Assembly: GCA_963920765.1 (NCBI GenBank)
Contig: OY987252.1
Location: 2,501-66,500, forward strand
Reading direction: 5' to 3'
Length of the DNA stretch: 64,000 bases
Source: Ulota crispa
Taxonomy: Eukaryota; Streptophyta; Bryopsida; Orthotrichales; Orthotrichaceae
The position numbers were made by a program, and so were the translations under genes. How positions within the stretch are numbered: position 1 is the first letter of the stretch; every line of letters begins with the position of its first letter. A model generated the notes under the pieces. It searched no databases. It was given only the letters and a program-made list of their open reading frames with translations, and was not told the origin of the DNA. Below, piece by piece: positions 34,881 to 43,450 of the stretch.

Positions 34881-36947
34881 TCAAATGTGCATCCTCCATT
34901 GTGTCCCATATAGGCCTAAGTAGTGACGTGCTGCACCTATATGATTAGTGTAAATGCCAACTTTTGGAAGGAACTTGCCTCCAAAGGTGCTTCTAAGCAT
35001 AAGTCCTCAAAGTGCTTGGTCTTTAATTCTAGTGTGAGGGGCCCAATTAGCATGATCTAAGTTATCTTGGATGAGTGGACAAAGCTCGGAAGGATCTAAT
35101 TCTACGGCTTCATAGAAGAATTCTAAATCCTCATTCTCTTCCTGTCTAGCCTTTGCCACTATAGCAACATCCTCCCAATGTCGCGCTTGTCGTAGGTGGT
35201 TGGCCATATACTTGCCATTCCATCTAAATGCTTGACAAATGAATGTGAGAGTGCTTTGAATGTCCACCGATGGATATCGCTCATTCCTACCATGAACCAT
35301 TAATGCAAAAGCCTCTAATAGGCTTTGAATGTGCTCAAATTGGTGCTATATAGAAATATCACGAGTGTCAAATACACCAGCTAGTGCTCTTTCTACGCCA
35401 TTGATGCAAAACAAGTCTTGTTTGCTGCCAAGTTGTCGTCCATCAATCACCATCTCCGTTCGTACTGTCAGCTCAATTTGGATGCTAAGTAGATGACTAC
35501 AACGCATAACTGGTGTCATAGTCATCCAACGTTGGAATAAGTCTTGGAATTGGGCTAGCCGAGTGCAAATTGTGTACATCATGCTAAGTGTATCACCAAG
35601 CATTAGTTTAGGAATGGTAGATAGGATGTCGTGACTGAGCTCTTGATAGACCGTAACCTTTGTTAAATGAGGGTCAAAGAGTTGTTTACACTCTACAGCT
35701 CCAAAGCCTATCCAAATACACATCTCTAGTACCAAATCCTCTCTAAATTTGTGCAAACAATATCGTTGATTGCTAAATCTAAAGAGGCGCAAATCACCCA
35801 TAGGATATCAAATTCCATAATCAAAGAGGTTCAACCCCATTGGAACCTCAAAATTGACCTCTTGACAATATCATTGTATGAAGCAATCTATGGCAAGCTC
35901 ATGAATCAAAATAGACCACTTCATCCCATAAAATGAGACTCAACATAACCTCGTTCTTAAAGAATAGAGAGTTTGTGACATGGCTGAAATGGGGACATTG
36001 ACTTGGCTCCTTGATAATGTAAGATTGTCGTGAGTAGAGGTCAATGTCAATCCAAAATGAATGCAAAGAATATCTAATAGAGAGGCTTTGAAGGCTTCTC
36101 TGTCCTCATCAATACTTCCTGCATATACTTTGACCACTACTGGATTGAAAATCACGTGGAGCCAATCTACAAACTGTAGAAGATCCCTAATAGGAACCAT
36201 CCGATTTGTTGGACATGCTATGATGCCAAACAACGCAGGCAAATCCAACGTAAGCATCATAAAACAAGCTTCGTCTAGATCAAGCCTTTGAGGATCATTC
36301 ACCTCTAGATCTTCTCTAGACGATTCTGAAAGGGGAGGGAAACAGATTGGGCCTAAAGACCTATTTCAAGTTAATGTTGTACGAGGGTATAAACAACGCA
36401 ATGCAGAGACATCTACATTTGGAGAAATTGGTGCTTGGACTCAACTTTGATGAGAACGTGCACGTGGCACACGAGTATTGGAAAGACCACTTTTAATAAT
36501 AAGAGGCCTAGGCGTTCGAGGAGCACGTGGAGGAACTGAAGCAATAAGCAAATGAATTGGTGACTTTGATATATGTATTGGTGATTCAACTATACATATT
36601 GGTGACTCAATAATCTGCCTTGAAGATTGTACTCTATGCACTAGTGACTCAATTGAAAGCACTAGCTCATCGTCGTTCTCATCCGAACTATTATCTCTAG
36701 TAATCAACCTCCTCACTGTACAACCAACTAGTGGATGTGCTGGCTCAACAAATAGGCAAATAACAACCCCAGCACGTCTAAGTATCACCTCTATATTCGG
36801 TGGTCACCTAGGTACTAAAGAAACACGATTTTTTACAACATCCATAATGGTTTAGGGTACTTGGAAAGTAGATGGACTTAGTGGAGCCCTTGGTGCCTCG
36901 TCCTCGGAGCTTAAAAGCTCAATGACCTTTGTCATCTTGGAAAACAT
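34881..36947 (-). pseudogene. Unknown-core protein, copy 3, most complete
   Basis: A single frame of 689 codons, with no frameshift but about nine stops, runs from MFSKMTKVIELLSSEDEAP to a TGA at 34881-34883. Codons 5-13 (MTKVIELLSSEDE) resemble a SUMO-interacting motif. Residues about 50-170 are polar and low complexity with ESPI/ESPIH repeats and a PRAPRTPRP stretch. The core starts at LDLDEACFMMLTLDLPALFG and continues DWLHVIFNPVVVKVYAGS, SFYGMKWSIL, FGAVECKQLFDPHL, QDLFCINGVERALAGVFD and QAFRWNGKYMANHLRQARHW. An acidic segment (ENEDLEFFYEAVELDPSEL) and the C-terminal HIGAARHYLGLYGTQW follow. There is no OTU domain at the N-terminus, unlike copy 1. Several stops are TGA where copy 2 has CAA, as expected if both come from CGA. 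The reading frame has decayed, and its function is unknown. Confidence 0.65.
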
Positions 36948-37092
36948 AAATTGTATACACAAACTAATATTGCTCAAAAAATTACTTTGAAAACACTCCT
37001 TCAACATTGAAAGTGAAAAAAATTTGATCCTACAAGCATTTTGTCCAACAAACAACAACATTCATAAGTTAAACCACCTAAATGCAATAAAA

Positions 37093-37303
37093 CTGCAAAA
37101 CTTTAAACCAAAAAATAAACAATATATTCAATATACATCAATATAGACCTCTAAGACCTTAAACAATATATGACTACAATAATAATCTTTAAAAAATAAT
37201 AATTAAAAAAAACAAAACAATAACAAAAAAAAAACCATACCTCGAATTCTTGAAGTTGAAAATATTCAAGAGAAAAGATGAATCCCTTATCATCCTTATA
37301 TAG
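37093..37303 (-). promoter_or_regulatory. Candidate promoter and leader intron of the 3.4-kb element
   Basis: CTATATAAGG (complement of 37294-37303) is a good TATA box about 70 bp from the element's 5' edge. Downstream, GAATTCGAG is followed by GTATGG (donor between 37241 and 37240) and TTTTGCAG (37093-37100) could be the acceptor after a T-rich tract, giving an intron of about 148 nt in the leader. These are sequence matches only. Confidence 0.4.
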
Positions 37304-37371
37304 ACATTTGAGAACTTTTTTAGAAGTATCTAAACCATTCTAGACCCTACAGCACTCTTCTACAACCTTCT

Positions 37372-37632
37372 AGGATTTAGGGTTTTAGGGTTACAAGGGC
37401 ATTCCCAAAAATTTGACATCATTTTTTTCAATTGAGATTTTGCCTACTCCTTTATTTTCAATTATGCCCTATCTAATAGTGAAGAGTTCCACCCTAAAAG
37501 TACGACCAATTGTGAAATATTGCAAGTTTAACTTTTTAAAAATGAGTTGACTATTTTCATATGAAGTGATTTTGAAGTTTGGAGTGGACCTACTCCCCTA
37601 TTTTTAGGTTTAGGGAGGGTTTTAGGGGGTTT
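37372..37632 (-). repeat. Truncated 3' end of another family member plus telomere-like tract
   Basis: Sense is the - strand. Telomere-like TTTAGGG units at 37372-37390 adjoin TTACAAGG at 37391. The body to about 37605 matches the outer part of 33992-34230: GGGCATTCCCAAAAATTTGA, CATATGAAGTGATTTTGAAG and TTTGGAGTGGACCTACTCCC. At its 5' side lies a degenerate TTTAGGG-rich run (37606-37632), beyond which the orientation reverses. Confidence 0.65.
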
Positions 37633-37636
37633 TAAA

Positions 37637-37739
37637 AGGACACAATGGAGGATGCACATTTGATCTATAGCATAGATTGATATATAGATTTTTCTAAACT
37701 CTAAAGGTTTAAGATTTCATATATGTCTATTTTCATTTA

Positions 37740-37772
<33 letters not shown>

Positions 37773-38566
37773 TCCATCCCCTTTTATGGTCTTTATCAAA
37801 TCCTTTTATTTTGAGATACATAATAATTCATCCACAAATTTTTTAATAAAATACCATGCTATAATTCTCTCCAATAGCAATTCAAAATGATAAAAAATTC
37901 CCCAATCGAACACCATATGTAAAAGTTATGAATGGATGAAGTTCTAAAATAAAGATGCAACTTCATCCATCCATAACTCATGCATACAACATCAACTCAT
38001 CAAGTATTATACCAATGTAGAATCTCCATTCAAAGACCTACAACTTTCCTTTAGGACAAAATATCAAAATCAATCATTTTCTAAAAGTCAAATTTGGGGG
38101 TCAAAAAAGTCTAATCAGCCATATCTCCCCCTATATGCCAAATATTAGGGCTTTTTATTACTCCATTGTGTTCACAACCCTTGAAAATGGGGGGAGGTAC
38201 TCTTTGCTCCAAATTCCTCATCCTAAACCCTAAACTCAACCTAAATAACACTTTTGAAACACTCATAACTTCCAACCCTAAACTTTTTTGAAGAATTTAA
38301 CACTACCATTGGATTCACAACACCCAAAAATAGGGGTATAGGTCCACTCCAAACTTCAAAATCACTTCATATGAAGATAGTCAACTCATTTTTAAAATAT
38401 AAAACTTGCAATATTTTGCAATTGGTCACATTTTTAGGGCGGAACTTTTTACCATTGGATAGGGCATACTTGAAAATGGAGGGATAGACAAAATTTCAAG
38501 TGAAAAAAATGATGACAAATTTTTGGGAATGCTCTTGTAATCCTAAAACCACCCAACCCTAAACCC
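37637..38566 (+). repeat. Inverted copy of the element 3' region, ending in telomere-like repeats
   Basis: Reverse complement of 33992-34907 at high identity. It starts in the last codons of the family gene (GACACAATGGAGGATGCACA) and ends GCTCTTGTAA, then TCCTAAAACC and CCCTAAACCC (38541-38566). It includes the hairpin, the TA microsatellite (37741-37770) and the repeated G-run modules. This is a 5'-truncated member in + orientation, head to head with the one on its left. Confidence 0.7.
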
Positions 38567-38870
38567 AAATCCAATGAAGGTAACACATACAAGTAAATGG
38601 AAGGGGGTGAGGAGCCGAAGCAAGGGACGACCTTCTTATACTCTCCTACCTATTAGTTCCATGGCAAACCTTATAAGACAAACCAACACTAAAGAGAGCT
38701 GCCCCTTTCTAATGACACCTTAGTTGGCTACAAACAACACCAAGGAGAAGTCAACCTATACAAGGAGCTCCTACAAAGCTTTTCTACATTACAACACATC
38801 ATAACCAACATTCTATTCACTAACTTCAACAATTATAATACTTTAATATTTTGAATATAAATAAAAATTT
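38567..38870. other. Boundary spacer before the G+C-rich island
   Basis: No gene recognised. AT-rich composition gives way to G+C-richer sequence at about 38875. Confidence 0.5.
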
Positions 38871-39122
38871 GTTATTAGTGCTTCTTGCTAGCGACGAGGT
38901 GAAGCATGCAAATGGCATTTACACGAGCGAGGAAACTGTAAACCATGGCAAAACCAAGATTAAGGAGTGGGCACAACGACCCAACAAGCGAAACAACATG
39001 GCAAAGAGGCTTTCTCAACTCTTACGGCCATCTCGTGACACAGATGCCGACGCAACAGCGCGGGCGAGGAGGAAGAACATCAATCGCAAGAAGCGCGTGT
39101 CCCTACTGAACCAACCTCACGC
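38871..39122. other. Island flank downstream of the HET gene
   Basis: G+C-richer than the surroundings. A + strand frame (38851-39228) is rich in Lys and Arg but overlaps the HET gene end and has no recognisable domain. It is probably the 3' flank carried along with the gene. Confidence 0.4.
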
Positions 39123-41198
39123 TCAACGCATCTCAATGATATTAACGCTTGCCCTTAGAGCCTCCAACTCCTCCATAGACCGACCACCCAACGGCTCGAC
39201 AATGAAGGCCGAACCGACAAATTTGTGATGACTACCGACCTCCCTAAGGACCACGGGGACATCATAGCCCTTGAGAAGGCAGACGACGTCACCTTTACAC
39301 ACAAATGCTGGGAACTTGCCGAGGTAGCCTCTTTTAGTTTGAGCGATTCCATGGCCTACAGACAATGACAAGACCAATTCAAGCTGAAGTTTGATTCCAT
39401 CAAGTCTCCGGCCATCGAGTATATCCGCAACGGAGGAGGACACTTTTGCATCATTGCCATCAATGCACCTCTGCAGTTCGTCACAAAAAATGGAGAACTG
39501 GTCTTGCCTCCCAAGCTCGATCAGGAGGCTTTGTGCCAGAGACTCCATTCTTTTCAGAAAAGCCTTGTCTTCAACGGCCGGCCCTTGACCGGATGGGCGA
39601 GAGAGGATGAGAAACAGACAAATCATTCCGAAGGCATCTTCGAGTGTAGGCAGTACCACGTTGCCAAGGTCTTCGTCAAATTGCTGACCCATCAACGCTT
39701 GATGCATCGCGATTGCTGAATGGTAACCTGCGGGATACCCTTGTCGCTGTGAGACACTCTCAAGGGTCCAAGAAATCAGGTCCAAGTCTAGTACATCAAG
39801 GACCGGCCCGGTATGGGCAATCCTATCGATCTTAATGCATGGACAGTAGAGACTCGTCCCATCGACCCGCCACTGCTCGACCACTTTATCAAACATGTCC
39901 TCGCCTACCGGAGCTTTGCTCAGTGAGGCTATTGAGAATGACTCGCCATTTACGTTGGGAGCTGCGATGGCAGGAAAGTTGGGAGCCCAAGAGGGACTGT
40001 TGTCCGGCGCGACACCAGCGAAAATGAGAAACCAAAGGTCCAAGATGCCTGATTCGGCATCGGCAGGGTAGTATGGGCGCAGCATCTTACAGCATTGCTG
40101 CCAGAGTCTCAAGAAACTGAGATAGACATCAGAGGCCGGTTTCTTAGGGCTGTAATCCAGCTCGATGTTCAAGCCTGAGATGCCGAGAAGGGCGTAGATG
40201 TAGTCCTTGGGATCAGTGGACTCGAGTACTCCAGCCATGTACCATAACAGAAGTACATGTGTCTCAACCTGGTTGTAGAATACAACGGCGTCGTCGCTCA
40301 TACCATTCTTGAGAGTACTACGAATTCGAGACTGACGTCGTTTTAAATCACTGATCATGTCTCGGGCTTTCTCAATGGCTAAGATGCTCTCGAACAAGCT
40401 GCGACGGTTTTGGAGGAACGCCCAGGTGCTAGCACCGACATGCTCAGGCGGAGATTTACGGCCGAGGATGGCCGACTCATGCCATTGCTGTACTTTACGG
40501 AGAGATTCGGAGTCCAAGGCTTTTGACCCGCTGATCAGGAGCAGGGATCTCGCCAGATAAACTTCTTGAAATATCCACACCCGGCTCCAGTACGAGACGT
40601 GCATCAAACTGTTTATGCTTTCCCACGGGCCTCTCGGATCTCCTGCATACCCGTGACAAAGCCCTGGATGTCTTTCCAGCCATTTGAGGTCATCTGAAGA
40701 GTCCTCATGCAAGAGAGCCAGCTCATCGTAGATCAGCTGCAGAGCCTCAAAGGCGCCATCGGTGGGCTCGCCTGACTTGCCCAGCCAAGATAAAACCTGC
40801 TCGGCTCCGGAGTAGATCTCTTTCATCAGCGGCACCTGGAAGTTCTTCTCTGTGACATCTTCCTGGTTGATGCAGACAGCGTCTGCCCAAAGCCTCCTCG
40901 ACTCCAATGGTCTGTCCAAGCCTTTTGATGTCCAAAGACGATGAACGTCTCTGACGGCGTCCACAAAATTTTGCGTCACAGAGATAGCTGCTCCATCGGC
41001 CCTGATGTCCACCCAGACAAGAGGGTATCCCCACACATAGGAGAGCGCACTGAACACCGGTTCGTCAACGAGTGAGGCCACATGGAGCTTCAACGTGACA
41101 TCAGGGTCCACTGAAACGATCTCCAGCAGCCTGATTTCCTTCCGCGTTCGGTCAAGAGAGGTGTAGATGGTGCTCGATGATTCTGGCTGGCTCGTCAT
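39123..41198 (-). CDS. HET-domain (heterokaryon incompatibility-type) protein, fungal type
   Basis: Intact frame of 691 codons. I take the ATG at 41196-41198 as the start; the frame is open further upstream but only from a TTG. The three conserved HET blocks are present: VFSALSYVWG (residues 48-57), LWADAVCINQED followed by QVPLMKEIYSGAEQVLSWLG (103-140), and YWSRVWIFQEVYLARS (203-218). The leader EIRLLEI before block 1 is also typical. In filamentous fungi HET proteins trigger cell death after fusion of incompatible hyphae. The C-terminal 450 residues are a family-typical variable region without a recognised motif. The gene is much more G+C-rich than the surrounding AT-rich repeats and shows no stop or shift, unlike every other long frame here. 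Fungus-derived HET genes are reported from mosses, so horizontal transfer is the likely origin. Contamination or misassembly is the alternative. There is no visible intron. Confidence 0.9.
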   Translation of the reverse strand: MTSQPESSSTIYTSLDRTRKEIRLLEIVSVDPDVTLKLHVASLVDEPVFSALSYVWGYPLVWVDIRADGAAISVTQNFVDAVRDVHRLWTSKGLDRPLESRRLWADAVCINQEDVTEKNFQVPLMKEIYSGAEQVLSWLGKSGEPTDGAFEALQLIYDELALLHEDSSDDLKWLERHPGLCHGYAGDPRGPWESINSLMHVSYWSRVWIFQEVYLARSLLLISGSKALDSESLRKVQQWHESAILGRKSPPEHVGASTWAFLQNRRSLFESILAIEKARDMISDLKRRQSRIRSTLKNGMSDDAVVFYNQVETHVLLLWYMAGVLESTDPKDYIYALLGISGLNIELDYSPKKPASDVYLSFLRLWQQCCKMLRPYYPADAESGILDLWFLIFAGVAPDNSPSWAPNFPAIAAPNVNGESFSIASLSKAPVGEDMFDKVVEQWRVDGTSLYCPCIKIDRIAHTGPVLDVLDLDLISWTLESVSQRQGYPAGYHSAIAMHQALMGQQFDEDLGNVVLPTLEDAFGMICLFLILSRPSGQGPAVEDKAFLKRMESLAQSLLIELGRQDQFSIFCDELQRCIDGNDAKVSSSVADILDGRRLDGIKLQLELVLSLSVGHGIAQTKRGYLGKFPAFVCKGDVVCLLKGYDVPVVLREVGSHHKFVGSAFIVEPLGGRSMEELEALRASVNIIEMR

Positions 41199-43061
41199 CT
41201 GGGCCGTACACGGACACAGCTGCAATCTGCTGCCGCCGTGCCTTTCTCGAGCACTTCGCCTGCTGCGCCGACGAGAGACATCCAGATGATTTAGATGATT
41301 CTCAGTTCAGAGTCGTCGGCGTCGACAAGGAGCCTTGGAAAGATGAAGAAGCAGATCTCACTGCAGTCGCGTCTGCTGATATGTCTTCGCCTTTGAATTT
41401 GCGGACACACTAAAACAGGCCAGCTTAAACTTCACGCACCACATACTGGGTGCATGTCGGATGCCCGCCACTCCCTGAAATAACAATATAGCAGACTCAC
41501 GTTATGATACATTGCACACTTAGCAGTCGGTTGCACGTCTGGCACTTTTTACTATTTTCTACAAACTGCTTGCTCGTCCAATATAATACACGCCGCACCA
41601 AACATGACAGCACATTACTCCAATTCATTTCAGAGTCTGTTTCATTCAATGACTGCATGATTCTATTAGCCACAGAGAGACTCCCAGATACCATTGACAG
41701 CGGACTGCGCTGAAGACAAAACCAATTAATCGAAACAGATTGCATGCACAATCACAGCTGCTGCTTCTTCAAGAGTAAAGGGCAGGCTGCACTGCAGTCA
41801 CATTTCGAGGCACAGATGGAACCTAGTTACGGAAGAAGTATCTCATCCTCCATTACTGCCACTGTCAACACCACCAGCCTGCTTCATAAACTCCACATAC
41901 CAGCTATGGCTCCGGCACTAACCCACCTACTCCCAAGACATGCTGCGAGCATAAACAAACAAGCTTCTAAAAAGCTCATGTAGTATTGCGCAATCTAACA
42001 AGAGCTACATCGAGCAGGCCTATACAGTCCAACCCACCGAGCAGACCTCCCCACACAGTGGACCATGCACAACCTAATGCCCGTCCCATCCAACCCTAAA
42101 CAAACTCCCCTCCCCCCCAACCCCCCTTAACTCCCGAATACCGACTAAGCATTAGAAAAATGATTGATCATTTTCTCTGCCCTCAAGCGTCAGGCCCGAA
42201 AAACCCCACAACATCCACACCCACTCTGACAGCTCACTCATGGTCCGACTACCACCTCAGACGAAGCCGGCTGTAAAGCTTTAAGCCTTCACCGCTACAG
42301 ACAACCCCGCCTCCATAACATAACATATTCCAAAATCCAGCAGATACCACCCACTCCCACTGTCAGCCTGCTCAACATGGAACAACTACACATCTCAGAA
42401 GATAGGGCAACTGTGCTTACGATTACCGCAACAGCCACTGCCTCCGTCCTCATGAGCAGCACATATCTGACGTAGACCTCCCCTTCGGAATCCACCTACG
42501 TATGACAAATTCTTCTACAAAAACTCACCACCACTACAACCGACGGATAGATCTCGGAACCCGCTCCACAGATTCAAACGAGCAGGAAGAGACCCCAGAT
42601 GGACATCGTGGGACCCCGCACCGGACATCGAGAGCAAGATCCAAAGCCATCTGTGGTGATGACTGCGTGCAAATGGATCCCGAATCAACCCTCAGTCGTC
42701 AACTGCAACCACTGCCCTAAACTGGGCACCTGAGGAAGAGGTGAGGATGATGAGGAGACTGCGAGCGCTAGAACCTCGCAGCAAACGCGACACGATGTGA
42801 ATTGGCGTGTTGTTCACGTCTTTGTTTTAGTGCCAAGCACTTTCAGGCTGGGACCCATCTTTCAGGCTGGGACCCATCTTTCAGGCTGGGACCCATCTTT
42901 CAGGCTGGGACCCATCTTTCAGGCTGGGACCCATCTTTCAAGCTGTGGAGATCGCTTGACAGTGCATCGGCATCGACAGTGTACTGCACCACCAGCTGCG
43001 ACAGTTGCTGACGTAGTTCTGCCATCTCTTGCATAGTCTTCGCGTGAAGGTAGTTGCCTTA
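41199..43061. other. Island upstream of the HET gene, no second gene recognised
   Basis: Composition stays G+C-richer to about 43,060. Several frames of 60-85 codons exist (for example 42502-42720), but none has a domain or convincing start context. The stretch would include the HET promoter, for which I see no clear TATA box. C-runs lie at 42108-42126. It ends where the composite repeat begins. Confidence 0.45.
42841..42948. repeat. 19-bp tandem repeat, five copies plus a partial
   Basis: TTTCAGGCTGGGACCCATC is repeated exactly five times from 42841 to 42935, then a diverged partial unit (TTTCAAGCTGTGG) follows. The perfect copies indicate a young array. It lies within the G+C-rich island. 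Confidence 0.9.
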
Positions 43062-43150
43062 GTATACGAAGTTGCCAAAATGCATTGCATTTGGGGTACA
43101 CGGCTACACCACTTTACAAAGAAGGTACACCGTGTACCTTTTTGGTCGCA

Positions 43151-43450
43151 AATGCATGTAGGGTTTCACGAATGCATGTAGGGTTTCACGAATGCATGTA
43201 GGGTTTCACGAATGCATGTAGGGTTTCACGAATGCATGTAGGGTTTCACGAATGCATGTAGGGTTTCACAAATGCATGTAGGGTTTCACGAATGCATGTA
43301 GGGTTTCACAAATGCATGTAGGGTTTCACGAATGCATGTAGGGTTTCACAAATGCATGTAGGGTTTCACGAATGCATGTAGGGTTTCACGAATGCATGTA
43401 GGGTTTCACGAATGCATGTAGGGTTTCACAAATGCATGTAGGGTTTCCCT
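43151..43450. repeat. 20-bp tandem repeat, 15 units
   Basis: AATGCATGTAGGGTTTCAC(G/A) repeats with an exact 20-bp period for 300 bp. Only the last base of the unit varies regularly between G and A. Composite copies 1 and 3 have just one or two units at the same place, so this array expanded after the copies separated. Each unit contains the palindrome ATGCAT and a telomere-like AGGGTTT. Confidence 0.95.

Larger units (their letters stand above)
33992..37371 (-). mobile_element. Near full-length telomere-linked element (3.4 kb)
   Basis: Sense is the - strand. A 5' region with a TATA box (37294-37303), a possible leader intron, a stop-riddled gene (34881-36947) and a 3' region of about 890 bp end in CCTTGTAA. 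The 3' region repeats the family module several times: ATTGGATTCACAAC, AAAATGGGGGGAGGTAC and AAAAGTCAA motifs, plus internal CCTAAACCCTAAAC near 34310. It also holds a hairpin of about 25-bp arms (34561-34622). Telomere-like tracts bound the element on both sides (33970-33991 and 37372-37390). It could alternatively be read as part of a foldback element, because its 3' arm is repeated inverted at 37637-38540. Confidence 0.65.

Noticed and set aside
33992..38540. The 0.9-kb inverted arms as terminal inverted repeats of a Mutator-like or foldback transposon
   Set aside because: The left arm contains the gene's last codons and the arm outer ends merge into telomere repeats. An extra partial copy (37372-37632) also lies inside. 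Two oppositely oriented truncated elements explain this better, although foldback is not excluded.
38851..39228. A 125-codon + strand frame rich in basic residues as a second gene in the island
   Set aside because: Half of it overlaps the HET gene on the opposite strand, it begins in AT-rich repeat flank and shows no recognisable motif.
41199..41225. A longer HET protein starting at 41225
   Set aside because: That codon is TTG. The first ATG in frame is at 41196-41198, and the conserved sequence starts well after it.
43060..43080. TATACGAAGTT at a composite repeat start resembles half of a loxP site
   Set aside because: An 11-base match only, not kept in the other composite copies (TATAGGAAGTT, TATAAGAAGTT), and no second arm. 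Coincidence.
43151..43450. The regular 20-bp array as a CRISPR
   Set aside because: There are no spacers: units are directly abutting. The host is eukaryotic.
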